A model generated the notes under the pieces. That model made no database searches. It was not told where the DNA came from and saw nothing but the letters and a program-made list of their open reading frames with translations. This document shows positions 10,324-19,705 of a stretch of 32,319 bases of DNA, in pieces (the first letter of the stretch is position 1; every line of letters starts with the position of its first letter). The stretch comes from Chara braunii. Lineage: Eukaryota; Streptophyta; Charophyceae; Charales; Characeae. A program made the translations under genes and the position numbers. The stretch covers positions 458,659-490,977 of the forward strand of contig BFEA01000114.1 of assembly GCA_003427395.1 (NCBI GenBank), written 5' to 3'.

Positions 10324-10890
10324 ATGGTGGAGTCACTGGGAGGATTGTCCATTAGAGAACCCCAAGCATCCACCATCAAGTTAATAGATACACAGGCCGA
10401 GGAGGAGAGGCCCTGACTAAGGGTGAGGACGCAGGTCGGGGCTGAGACATCATAGAACCAAGCAAGCGTGAAGGAAAGTACGGAGGTGAAAAGCGGCGAC
10501 AATGACCAGCCAATGACCGATGCAAAAGCAGTGGAGGAAAAGAAAGAAGAGCCCACTTCGCCAAAATCGCCTAAGAAACGGGGCCCCAAAAAGTTCGAAA
10601 TGAAGTGCACCCTGGATGAGATAGACACGGTAGCACCCCTTAGGCGAACGCTGATGCAGCCCATGCAGTGCACCCTTTTAGAGTACCTGGCCGCAAGCAA
10701 AACTGCCAGAGAGGAGCTCCTAAGTATCACAAGAAAGATGAGAGTCCCGCTAGCGGTAGCGCCAACGGTGCCAGTAGAAGGTCCCGCCAAGGAAGAAGTG
10801 CAGGCCACCCGCATTCCCATGGAGGAGCTGCCGGCCAATTTCTTCTCGGGGGAAGAGGCCAAGAAGTTCTACGTGCTAGGGAGTGGTTAG
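10324..10890 (+). pseudogene. gypsy gag C-terminal/linker region
   Basis: One frame runs from ATG 10324 through TGA 10414, TAG 10453 and TAG 10888 straight into the protease. It is rich in Lys, Glu and Pro (for example KKEEPTSPKSPKKRGPKKFE) and ends FFSGEEAKKFYVLGSG before the amber codon. No CCHC zinc knuckle is visible in this part, so the N-terminal gag is missing or unrecognised. Each stop is one transition away from a sense codon (CGA, CAG), which fits decay by C-to-T change. A longer antisense frame over the same bases has no motif and is a shadow. Confidence 0.7.
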
Positions 10891-11265
10891 CTCCAGGCGG
10901 TGGTAAGTGGGAAAAAGATGAGGGCCTTAGTGGACAATGGGTCCGAGTCTACAGTATGTAGGGACTCCATCGCGCGAGAGCTAGGCCTGGAGATAGATCG
11001 AGGGGTGTCAATGTCGATGGTGGTGGCGGATAACAAGCTGCAACCGGCGGAAGGGGTGTGTCATAGCCCCGTAATTGAGGTAGCTGGTGTGGAGGCCACG
11101 GTACTGATCTTTTCGGTAAAAGAATGTTCCTCCGAATTAATCCTCGGGAGGACTTGGCTAAGCGCGGTACACGCATCCACAGTTGATTTGTCGGATGGAA
11201 GTCAAACTCTCTCGATCCAAAGTCCTGATGGAATTAGGGTGGTCCTAAAGACCGTGGACGCGTAA
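10891..11265 (+). pseudogene. gypsy retropepsin (aspartic protease)
   Basis: This is in the same frame as the gag-like part, separated from it only by the TAG at 10888. It shows the active-site motif ALVDNGSES (catalytic Asp in D-N-G-S instead of the commoner D-T/S-G) near residue 12 of the 121-codon frame beginning at 10900. About 80 residues later comes the second retropepsin signature ELILGRTWL. It would cleave the Gag-Pol polyprotein. A TAA at 11263 ends the frame, but the same frame stays open for another 76 codons to a TAG at 11494, so the TAA is probably an acquired stop. Confidence 0.85.
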
Positions 11266-12180
11266 GATAAACGTAACCGGACCAGCCTTTCTAGGCGGAA
11301 GGGGGCCCAGTCGAGGGTGTGTCGAGTCCGTCTAGAGGAAGTGCCCTTGACGGATAGAGGACCCAAGGGGAACCGAATGGAGATCGAAGACGTGGGGGAT
11401 AGGGTAGTAATTAACGGCATGGGGTACGAGAAGGAGGACGAGGAAGAAAAGTTCGGTGGGTGCGTCAGTTTGTCTTTTTTGGAGGGATCCCCCTAGCCGG
11501 CGGAGTTAAGAAGCACAAAACCGTGGTGGAAAAAGTGAAACCTGCCGCGGTCAGCCGGGATAGAACGGGGGAAGCTACGATATCGGAAGAGGAGATAGCC
11601 GATATCATCAGGAAGAGGAAAGAGACGGAGGGGCAAAGGATAACGGCCGATAGAGTGGCCAAAATGGATATAGGAGATGGGAATCTCACGAAGAAAGAAA
11701 AAGAGTTCATAGCAATGACTTTAAGGGGCAGCGATAAGGCCATTGCCTTTGATGACTCCGAGAGAGGGAGAATCGACCCAAGGTATGCTGAGCCCGCCCG
11801 GATCCACACGATTCCCCACGTCCCTTGGAAGGATAGGCCTCAATGGAAGTATGCTCAAAAGGAGAAAGAAGAGATAGTGACCTTCATCAAGGAAATGATC
11901 AGGACATTCGTCGCGGAACCTTGCGAGAGTGCCTACTCCAATAAGTGGTTCTTTCTAAGGAAGGGAGGTAGCAACAAACTAAGATGGATCCAGAACCTCC
12001 AGAGGACCAATGCAGTCACCATAAGAGACGTGGGGTCTATACCTGAGGCCGACTTGCTAGCGGAAGGGTCATCGGTTCGCTCGATATACTCTATTTGCGA
12101 TCTCTTCTCAGGGTACGACGAGATTCCCTTAGATTACAGGGACAGGCACATGACCGCAATGCATACGCCCTTAGGGCTGG
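11266..12180 (+). pseudogene. gypsy reverse transcriptase, N-terminal part (after linker)
   Basis: After a charged linker and a frame change near 11460-11494, a 278-codon frame (11460-12296) carries the Ty3/gypsy RT fingers and palm start. These are HVPWKDRPQWKYAQKEKEEI, then SAYSNKWFFLRK, the NLQRTNAVTIRDVGSIPE segment, and motif A CDLFSGYDEIPL, where the first D is a metal-binding catalytic residue (about 12098-12133). Near 12180 the reading shifts by one base: TPLGL is followed by nonsense in this frame while the next frame takes over with FQMMVVLMGW. This single indel would prevent a full-length RT. Confidence 0.9.
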
Positions 12181-12183
12181 TTT

Positions 12184-12950
12184 CAAATGATGGTGGTACT
12201 GATGGGTTGGACGAATGGGGTAGCCGTGTTCCAAAGGGCCATGATCGCGGTCCTCAAGGAATTCATACCAGAGAAGGTAGAGGTCTTCCTGGATGATTTC
12301 CCGATAAAAGGGCCGGTCGAGCAGGATGAGACAGAAGTTCTCCCGGGGGTTAGAAAGTTTGTGGCCGACCATATGAAAGATGTCAGAGACGTCCTTGAGA
12401 AACTAGACGACGCGAACCTCACGGTAAGCGGGACTAAGAGTCGTTGGGGCGTATCCTCCATCAAGATACTAGGGTTCATTTGCGATAAAGAGGGGCGGAG
12501 GCCTGTTCCCGAGAAACTAGTAAAGTTGATGACTTGGCCATCGCCACTCAAATCCATAACGGAGGTCCGGCAGTTTCTAGGGGTTGTGGGCTACTGGCGA
12601 ATCTTCATAAAAGCCTATGGAGAGAAGGCGGAACCCCTTAGAAGACTCCTCAGAAAATCGGAAGGATTGGTTTGGGGAGAAGAGCAAACAGCGGTCATGG
12701 AAGCCTTGAAGGGGGAATTCCGCGAAGGAGGAGAAGTCCTAGGGATCCCGTTTTTTGAAAACGAAGAGAGGCGCCCGTTTATAGTATCCACGGACGCTGG
12801 GCCTCACTCAGTGGGGGGTTTCCTGTCGCAAAAGGATGGGGAAGGGAGAGAGAGGCCATTGCGATTCGAAAGCCGGACCTTAAACCCCGCAGAAAGAAAT
12901 TATAGCCAGTTCAAGAAGGAAGTGTTGGGGGTGCTGCATTGCCTGAAAGC
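12184..12950 (+). pseudogene. gypsy RT C-terminal part plus RNase H
   Basis: The frame resumes at FQMMVVLMGWTNGVAVFQRA (RT motif B region) and reaches the catalytic box VFLDDFPIKGP (about 12281-12310; FLDD in place of the commoner YxDD/FVDD). It then shows the thumb/connection WPSPLKSITEVRQFLGVVGY. The RNase H domain starts at FIVSTDAGPHSVGGFLSQ (about 12778-12831), with the catalytic Asp in STDAG and a downstream Glu in NYSQFKKEVLGVLHCLK. A frameshift near 12948 replaces the continuation FRHYLYGRRF with a short nonsense end. Confidence 0.9.
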
Positions 12951-13745
12951 TTCCGTCACTACCTGTACGGACGACGATTTCTCCTAAGGGTGGACCCGAC
13001 GGCAGTGGCCACGGTCCTCCAAAAGGATTTCTCATTGACGGATCCGACCATCGCACGCTGGATGATCCACATCAGGCTTTATGACTATAGGGTCGAGAGG
13101 GTATCGGGGACCAAAAACCAGGTCGCCGATGGATTGTCCCGGCTTCCCATTCGAGAGGAAGACCTGCCTAGGCTTAAGAAGGAAGAAGAGGCAATGTCCG
13201 AAGATACGATAATGAAAGTCGCCGCAAATAGAGCACAAATAGCTGGGGGCAGCCGAGGGGAAGAAGGGGGCCCAAGGATCTTTCTCGCGAGTCTCTACGA
13301 CGGAAAGTACCGAGACATAGGGCTGTACTTGGCCGGTAGGGAAACAGGGACTGAAAAGATCCAGCAAGAGGCGCTGGGATATTGCCTGCGGGGAGGCCAC
13401 CTGTTCAAAAGACCCACCAAATTCGCAATACCCATGAGGGTGTTGTGCGACCCAGAGGAGAGGAGGGCGGTCATAGAGGAGTTACACGATGGGGTCGTTG
13501 GGGGTCATAGAGGGGTGAAGGGTACTTTCGATAAGGTCCGCAGGCTTTATTGGTGCGATGGGCAATACGCCGAAGTGGAAAAGTATTGTTCTACCTGTGA
13601 AGCTTGCCAGAAAAGGGCGACGGTTCGATACAAAGAACCCTTAGTTCCGTCGCTTCCCACGGTCCCAGGCGAGAAGGTCCATATCGACTTAGTGACCATG
13701 CCAAAAGGGGTCGGCGGTCTTAGGTACATAATCAACGCCCGCGGA
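12947..13745 (+). pseudogene. gypsy RNase H end and integrase N-terminus
   Basis: The frame picks up at SFRHYLYGRRFLLRVDPTAV and DYRVERVSGTKNQVADGLSR, the C-terminal landmarks of Ty3/gypsy RNase H. The integrase zinc finger follows at about 13480-13610 with the HHCC pattern (ELHDGVVGGHRG, then CSTCEACQK). The core starts with the first catalytic Asp in VHIDLV (about 13678-13695). The frame breaks at about 13743, where RYIINARG runs into a stop while the next frame continues with DDLTGFVEAKA. Confidence 0.9.
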
Positions 13746-14265
13746 TGACCTCACCGGCTTCGTAGAGGCAAAGGCCATTAAGAATAAGACGGCGGCGGAG
13801 GTGAGCGATTTTCTCCTAGAGTATATCGCGCGATATGGGTGTGTCGGGAGGTTAGTCATGGATAGGGGGGCGGAATTCTTGAGCCAAAAGGTCAAGATGT
13901 TATTGGAAAAGGTAGGGATCGGGGCGGCCTATACGACCGCTTATCACCCCCAAAGTAACGCGCCGGTGGAGAGGGGGCACCAGACGCTTGTGGAAGCCCT
14001 AGCAAAGTGGTGCAAGGGTCGCACGAAACAATGGCCCAAGTATTTACGATACGCAGTTTGGGCAGATAACATTACGGTCAAATCGAGTACTGGGTACCCT
14101 CCTTACACCCTTTGGTTCGGCAGGCATTGTCCCCTACCCATTGAGTTCCACATTGACACTTGGACAAGTGTCTCGTGGAAAGCCAACATGTCTAGGGGTG
14201 AGCTATTGGAAGCACGGATACGGCTGATAGCCGAGAACTTGGATGGGGGTAGCAACGGCCAGTGA
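13746..14265 (+). pseudogene. gypsy integrase catalytic core
   Basis: The DDLTGFVEAKAIKNKTAAEV stretch (13746 on) leads into a 154-codon frame from 13801. That frame holds the second catalytic Asp in LVMDRGAEF and the catalytic Glu in AYHPQSNAPVERGHQTLVEA. With the Asp in the previous segment this completes the DD35E triad. A frameshift near 14250 (GGSNGQ then stop) separates it from the C-terminal domain. A retroviral-type integrase joins cDNA ends to host DNA. Confidence 0.9.
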
Positions 14266-14867
14266 GAACATCGAGAGAGAGGGTGAAAGGGAAAGATAGG
14301 TGGGACAAAAACCTGCGGGTCCGAAAGGCGCCGATAGGGATTAACGACATGGTAATGATGTACGACTCGCCGTCGGAAAAGACCTGGAGTCGGAAATTGG
14401 CGAACCGGTGGATGGGACCGTATAAGGTCCTAAAGAGGTTGGATGGGGGGGCCTATATGCTCGCGGAGTTAGATGGGAGTAGGCTGCGGGACCCTATCGC
14501 AGAGGCTCGTCTCAAGATCTTCCGATCGAGAGGGACCCTTGGGGAGGAGCCAAAACGAAAAGGGAAAGAAGCGCTCGGCGCGGAATTGACCATCACGCAT
14601 GAAAAAGGGGAGACCTCCAAACGAGGGGCCTCGTCTCGCCCACCAAGGAAGGGGTATAAGGTTCGGAAGCCTTCCCTACCAAAAACCCCTAGGAAGAAGA
14701 AAAGACCTAGAGAGGACGAGGAGGATGCCGACCGGGTAGGGAAGCGCAGGCTAAGGGAGAGGAGGAATGCCTCAAGAAAAACCTTACGAATCAAACGGGA
14801 AAGAGAAGAGAGGAAACGGAAGAGAGAGAGGCTCGAGAAGAGGAAGAGGAGACGGAGACGGTCCTAG
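14262..14867 (+). pseudogene. gypsy integrase C-terminal (GPY/F-like) domain
   Basis: The frame contains RWDKNLRVRKAPIGINDMVM and the GPY/F-type RWMGPYKVLKRLDGGAYMLAEL (about 14407-14470), typical of the C-terminal integrase module. A long Lys/Arg/Glu-rich tail of about 110 residues follows, ending in RKRRRRRS at a TAG. The tail is more basic and longer than in many family members, and its codons are simple AGG/GAG/AAG runs. A basic tail could bind nucleic acid. No chromodomain was recognised. Confidence 0.8.
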
Positions 14868-14901
14868 GATGAGGCGTCGTGAGTCTCAGTCCTGGGAAAG
14901 G

Positions 14902-15060
14902 TGATTGTACCATAGTTAGAGAGGGACGGGTGTCACGGGACCAAAGGGAAGGATGTACCATAGTAAGGGAAACATGAGTCGGAAAAGGGCGGTATGTCGT
15001 GACGCCGAAAGGAATTTTGTACCATGGATAGGGGAAACGGGCATGGTTAAGGAAAACGGG
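14902..15060 (+). repeat. three diverged tandem units after gypsy pol
   Basis: The phrase TGTACCATAG recurs at about 14905, 14953 and 15016 (the last as TGTACCATGG), each followed by a purine-rich AGGGGAAAC-like stretch. Unit spacing is 48 and 63 bp. The array lies between the integrase stop and the purine-rich tract at about 15128-15150, where a polypurine tract and 3' LTR would be expected. I cannot prove an LTR start. Confidence 0.6.
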
Positions 15061-17235
15061 CACCGAGGGGCGTGTATACGGAAAAAGGGAAGGGGCAACC
15101 GGGGGAACCAGGGAAAATTGGGGGGAACTAAAATAGGGAGAGGGGAAACACATTGGGAAGTGCTCGCCGGGGACGGCGAGAGATGGGGTGTGGGCTGGTT
15201 GTCGGGCGGCTGGCCACCGGCCGAAGGGTTTTTCTTTATTTAAAACGAGAAATATTTCCCCCTTTTGCTGTTTTTTGCATGGTTTTGACGTATGTATGCA
15301 TGTAGGTATGATGTTTTCGGGCTTCCGGGCCTCTTCACTAACCCTTCTATGGCCTGAAGTGGCGGTGACAACTTGATCACAAGCGGGCTCGGGCGGATCA
15401 TAAGAGATTGGAGTTTTCGGTGTAAAAATCTGGAAAAACGGGGCGAAGGATGTACATCGGAATGGGCCTTGGTCGGACCTAATAAGGAGGACCAGTGAAG
15501 GCGCTAGACCTCGGTTACGAATGACCGCCGGGCTACCACGGGTACACGTGGCGGGTTTTTTGTTACACTTGGTCTGGTCTCCGGTGGCAGGAGGGCAGAG
15601 GAGCCTTACCGTGAAATTCGGCAGGTATAATCACGACGCGGCAACCTCTCGGGATCGCACCCAAGGGGGGTGGTCCAGTAACAGGGGGGAGGGGTGCGCC
15701 GTAGCCAGTCATGAGCTTTGGGACGCTGACCGCAGGAGGGACCTGGGCGTACCAGTTATGGTCGGTAAATCAGAAACCAGCTGCCGACAAACCTGGATTT
15801 CGTATGAAGGAAACGGTGTAAAGGAGAGCGGCGAGGCCGCCCTACGGCTGGAGAACTTGCGTTTGAGTGGGTTTGGTGGGACACGCGCTCGCGATTGAGT
15901 GCTTTGGAGGGGAAAGACCCAAGCTTTCGGGTGCTCGTGCTAAGGCCCTCCATCACTATCCCAATGCTGTCTGCTGCAACCGGGAGGAAGCCCTCAAGCA
16001 AGGGAAGGTGCGGACGGGGGAACTCCGAGAACTCCAAGAGTCAATCGAGGAAGGCAACAGGCTTGTGTCAGAACATAAGGCCACGATCCTACTACTGTCG
16101 GGGATTAAACCGTTAACAAGTTGGGCGGTTCGGTAATGATGGGATCAGGATAACGCTCCTATCAGTGAAATTTTCCAATTGGTGTGAGGGGAGGGTGGAT
16201 CGACGTCCTCGACATGCATGGCAAGTGAACAGAATGATCGGCTCCTAGGCACCACTCGGTATACGATGAGCTGGCGGGGCGGCCGATCTCCCGTTACCTG
16301 AACGATCAGTGAGGATAGAGCCAGGTGCTGTGGGTTGGGAAGAGGGGCCCCACGTTGTAGAGGCTGACAGCCCCGCGAAGGACAGCGGTGAAGTGACCGC
16401 TTGAAGGGAACCAAATGGACGGAGGGCAGGGCTGTTCGAGCGATTGCACGGAAGACGAACGGAATTGCAACGGTGGGGTCCTCGGATCATTAGCAAAGTT
16501 CGCCTGGGGGACTGAGCATAGAAGCGAAGGTGGGCAAAGAGGCTCCTGAGGAAGAACGGAGGCAAAGTCGATTGAAAGAGTCAGCCTGGCTGAAGGAAGG
16601 ACGAGGAGGATTTGCGGCGAGTTCTGACCGAGATGATCCGCATGGGGAGAAATCGGGAGTGGGTCAAGGAAACAAGATTGGAGAAACGGTTATTAGTAGG
16701 CGCGCGCGTGGGCTTCTTGATAACTGTAAAGAAGCGAAGTTGGCTAAAGATTGAGGCATGCGCCCAGGACGGATAAAGAGGCGGGTACAGGCGAGGAACA
16801 GGCGGGAGCTTGGCTAGCTCCAAAAACGGGAGACCAATGGTCGCAAAATCCCGCAGGGCTGATCGCGACCACCCCGGGTAAGATCCGAGGAGAGTGAGAA
16901 TGGGATACAGCGATTGGGCAAGGTGGGAAATGAGAGGATCGAGAGGAGAAGGGAAAGTATACGGGAGGATGGGCGGTAGGATGGGGGATCGAAGAGGGGA
17001 GATGGGCAGTATCCAACAGAGCAGAATGCGATCGACGTTGCGGACAAAGGAGCACCGGGATTGGGCGAGGGAAGCAGGAGAATGGATTGGGAACGAGCAA
17101 GAAAGTTTTGAAACCCTTTTGCTGCGATCGGCGGGAATTTTTTGAAAAATTCGGCAAAACGATCGGCGGGAATTTTTCAAGAATTTCGGCGAAATGATCG
17201 GTGGGAAACAAAAATTTTTGGAAGAGGCGGAGGAA
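15061..17235. other. possible 3' LTR remnant and unassigned G-rich DNA
   Basis: A 6-bp hairpin CTCGCC/GGCGAG sits at 15163-15180, followed by GGCC-rich sequence and an AT-rich stretch. The plus-strand frames at 15521-15898 (125 codons) and 15867-16136 (89 codons, containing KVRTGELRELQESIEEGNRL) read somewhat protein-like but match no family I know. The 280-codon minus-strand frame at 16581-17423 is Ser/Pro/Leu-rich antisense to G/A-rich DNA and I do not call it a gene. Confidence 0.35.
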
Positions 17236-17244
17236 GGAGGATTG

Positions 17245-17280
17245 TCCAATGAAGGGAACCTAGGGAGCAGCGAATATAAA
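17245..17280 (+). promoter_or_regulatory. putative pol II promoter (CCAAT + TATA)
   Basis: A CCAAT sequence at 17246-17250 is followed about 25 bp later by TATAAA at 17275-17280 in a GC-rich setting. This is the cleanest core-promoter arrangement in the window. It points toward the minisatellite and the PLE-type ORFs that begin 2.2 kb downstream. It could equally be the promoter of an unrecognised LTR. Inference only. Confidence 0.4.
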
Positions 17281-17601
17281 AGAGAGGCGGACGTAGGAAA
17301 GGGGGGATAATTTTTTTTTCCGGTGCACGCGCGGAGCGCTCGGAACGCACGAAGCGCACCTGTGTCCGAGCTAGCTCGTTCTCGAGAGAAGGGGGCGGGA
17401 TCACACGCACGTACGGAGCTCACGAATGCAAAGGCGCTCAGACCGTTTTCTGGGTGAGCCTTGCGGACTAGCTCGCGGAGTGGCGAGCGAGGGAGAAGGG
17501 AAGGGAGCGCAAGGGATCATTCGGAGTGCACGACTGGTTTCTGGCCCGCGCGACAGCAGGCCAGCGCTTGAGCGCACGCTGGAACGAGAGGAGCACGGTA
17601 T

Positions 17602-18240
17602 GCTCTGACATTTGTATCCGGTTACCTTGAGTACGCTGGTTTGTTCAGGTCGGTACATGTTCCAGCCACCTGCACTAAGCTCTGACATTTGTATGTGGTT
17701 ACCTTGAGTACGCTGGTTCGTTCAGGTCGGTACATGTTCTAGCCACTTGCACTAAGCTCTGACATTTGTATGTGGTTACCTTGAGTACGCTGGTTCGTTC
17801 AGGTCGGTACATGTTCCAGCCACCTGCACTAAGCTCTGACATTTGTATGTGGTTACCTTGAGTACNNNNNNNNNNNNNNNNNNNNNNNNNNNNNNNNNNN
17901 NNNTACCTTGAGTACGCTGGTTCGTTCAGGTCCGTTCATGTTCCAGCCACCTGCACTATGCTCTGACATTTGTATCCGGGTACCTTCAGTACGCTGGTTC
18001 GTTCAGGTCGGTACATGTTTCAGCCACCTGCTCTATGCTCTGATATTNGTNTCGTACAAATTGGCTCCTGTCCCGGTCGCCTGCCCTGAGCTCCGACGTT
18101 AGAGGCTCGCTACCTTGCGTATGGCTGTCCGCGCCAATCGGTTCATGCTCTGGTTACCTGCTCTGAGCTCCGGGAATTGCGATGTGTTACTTTTTTTTTG
18201 TACACACCAATTGGTAGAGCCTGTGAGCCATCTGCCTCGC
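17602..18240 (+). repeat. 77-bp minisatellite
   Basis: The phrase GCTCTGACATTTGTAT starts units at 17602, 17679, 17756, 17833, 17960 and (as GCTCTGATATT) 18037. Spacing is exactly 77 bp except across the gap. Decayed units continue at 18090 and 18167, again 77 bp apart. Each unit contains TACCTTGAGTACGCTGGTTC and GTTCAGGTCGGTACATGTTC. The N gap inside the array, and the 50-bp (not 77-bp) step across it, suggest the assembly has the wrong copy number. Confidence 0.95.
17866..17903. other. assembly gap (38 N)
   Basis: All bases are N inside the 77-bp minisatellite. Flanking TACCTTGAGTAC phrases are 50 bp apart, which is not a multiple of 77, so the gap length is not reliable. Single N bases also occur at about 18048 and 18051. 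Confidence 0.99.
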
Positions 18241-18451
18241 ATCTTGATCTTGCAAGCTTTCTGTACGATCGTTCGTGCGGCCTGGCATGATTCCCTGTTT
18301 ACGAGCTCGGCGCTCTGGTACTTACATTGCGCTGCTTGCCCGCGCAATTGTTAGTGACCTTCGGAGCAGGCTAGTTAGTTACTGCTACTCGATCCCTGAT
18401 TCGAAGCTTGGCACCACTGGTTTCGCCTGGGTCTCGAGCTGCAGCCGAAGG

Positions 18452-18532
18452 AGAGAGGGAGAGAGAGAGAGAAGAAGAGAGAGAGAGAGAGGGAGAGAGA
18501 GAGAGAGAGAGGGGAATAGAGAGAGAGAGAGA
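18452..18532. repeat. GA-rich microsatellite
   Basis: An interrupted (GA)n tract. It may mark the left flank of the PLE insertion, because the right flank (24674-24903) is also CT/GA microsatellite and this PLE group is reported to insert preferentially in microsatellites. Confidence 0.95.
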
Positions 18533-19466
18533 CGAGGGGCGTCGGCACACGCTGCTATTACCCGAAGCTTTCGTTTCTGCCACATATCGAGCCTAGAACG
18601 AGGGGGAGGGCGCGTCGCCAAGCGGGGTCTCCCAAAGCCCTGCTACTTTGCCTTCTCTGAGGTCCACTCGTTTGTCGTGCATCGGGTTCCTTTAAGTCAG
18701 CACAAGATGCTGCGAACGATTCTCTGAAGCCTCACCATTTCGTCTTTCCCGAAGCTTTCCTGCTGGTTTTGTGTCGGGTCGGTCTGGTCCGCTGCAGGTA
18801 ACCTCCTGACCCGAGAACTGGGCGCTCGGCGGGTGTTCGCTGCTGGGTGTGCCGGTAGGCGAGGAGGGACCCGCTTGTCATGACGGGGATTCTGAGCTAT
18901 CTTGTTGTCCACTCCAAAAATTAGACACAAAGCACCCTTGGGCAAAGTCGCGGGTGTCCCCATCAAGGATTGCGAATGAGTTAGCTTTCTGGTCCTCTAG
19001 CCCGAAAACGAGGGAAGGGTTGACTCGCTCTCAGCCGCATCGCTCGGATATCCCCTCACTTCGCTACGATACCCGTGAAACGCGACAAAGGCTCCCACCT
19101 GCCCCCTCTTCCGGAAGTGGGGCAGGAACGAAGCAAGGCCAAAAAGAGCTCAAAAGGGGAAAGATAAGGAGGGTGAAAGACAAGAGGGTTCCCCCGACAA
19201 CGTGGTAACCGGATTGTGTGGCAATACACGGTGGCTACGATCTGCATGGAGCTACTTCAGCGAGTTCTGAAGAAGGCATGATCGTCCTTCGATCTTTTGT
19301 TCAAGAAGACATTGTGGAGCATGATCGTCTCCCTGCCCTTCGTACGTGATCGTTACGGTTGAGCAAGTGACTGGAAAGAACAGGGGATTGAGCGATGGTA
19401 TGTAAGAGGAGTTGGGTGCTGTCTATTTCATGACCAAGGGGAGCTTACGAATGCGGGGTAGGAGTT
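18533..19466. other. leader-like region upstream of PLE ORFs, no gene seen
   Basis: About 0.9 kb with only short frames on either strand. By position it could be the 5' untranslated part of the retroelement that follows, but nothing in the sequence proves that. Confidence 0.35.
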
Positions 19467-19703
19467 ATGACAGATCGTAACTTTAGAGAGTTTGAGTTTT
19501 TCCGTTTATGGCGAGATCTTGAGAGAAGCGTCTTCGGCGATCTCATTCCTCATTTGTTGGTTACTTCGCACTTTGCCGACGTAGATTCTAGGGAGGAGTG
19601 TTTTGATTATTTAGAAAAGTTCCTAGGAAGACTATACAGCGTCGGGTGTATCGTTAGAGATCAAAGGCGGAAAAGGAAGAGGAGGCGAAGGAAAAGAGAG
19701 TAA
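19467..19703 (+). CDS. small ORF upstream of gag-like ORF (unknown)
   Basis: A 78-codon frame with an ATG start. The first 60 residues are mixed and protein-like (REFEFFRLWRDLERSVFGDL, then VDSREECFDYLEKFLGRLYS) and the end is strongly basic (RRKRKRRRRKRE). The stop TAA is followed after two bases by the ATG of the next ORF (TAAGGATG), a spacing that would suit termination-reinitiation on one transcript. The codon pattern is more gene-like than that of neighbouring random frames. I recognise no family. It could be the first ORF of the retroelement or the N-terminal half of its gag, now in a different frame. Confidence 0.5.
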   Translation: MTDRNFREFEFFRLWRDLERSVFGDLIPHLLVTSHFADVDSREECFDYLEKFLGRLYSVGCIVRDQRRKRKRRRRKRE

Positions 19704-19705
19704 GG

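Larger units (their letters stand above)
10324..14867 (+). mobile_element. decayed Ty3/gypsy LTR retrotransposon (internal region)
   Basis: Domains occur in Ty3/gypsy order: gag end, aspartic protease, reverse transcriptase, RNase H, integrase with zinc finger, DDE core and GPY/F-type tail. Five in-frame stops in the gag-protease section (10414, 10453, 10888, 11263, 11494) and about five frameshifts (near 11480, 12180, 12948, 13743, 14250) show it is not an intact copy. I could not find matching LTRs, a primer-binding site or a target-site duplication, so the outer limits are unknown. The start is simply the first ATG of the gag-like frame and the end is the integrase stop codon. Confidence 0.9.

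Noticed and set aside
10314-10862. 182-codon minus-strand frame
   Set aside because: Antisense of the gypsy gag-like frame, with no motif of its own.
16581-17423. 280-codon open frame on the minus strand
   Set aside because: It is Ser/Pro/Leu/Arg-rich, lies antisense to G/A-rich DNA, overlaps other open frames, covers the CCAAT/TATA site and shows no domain.
17602-18240. CRISPR-like array
   Set aside because: The whole 77-bp unit is repeated without unique spacers, in eukaryotic DNA; it is a minisatellite.
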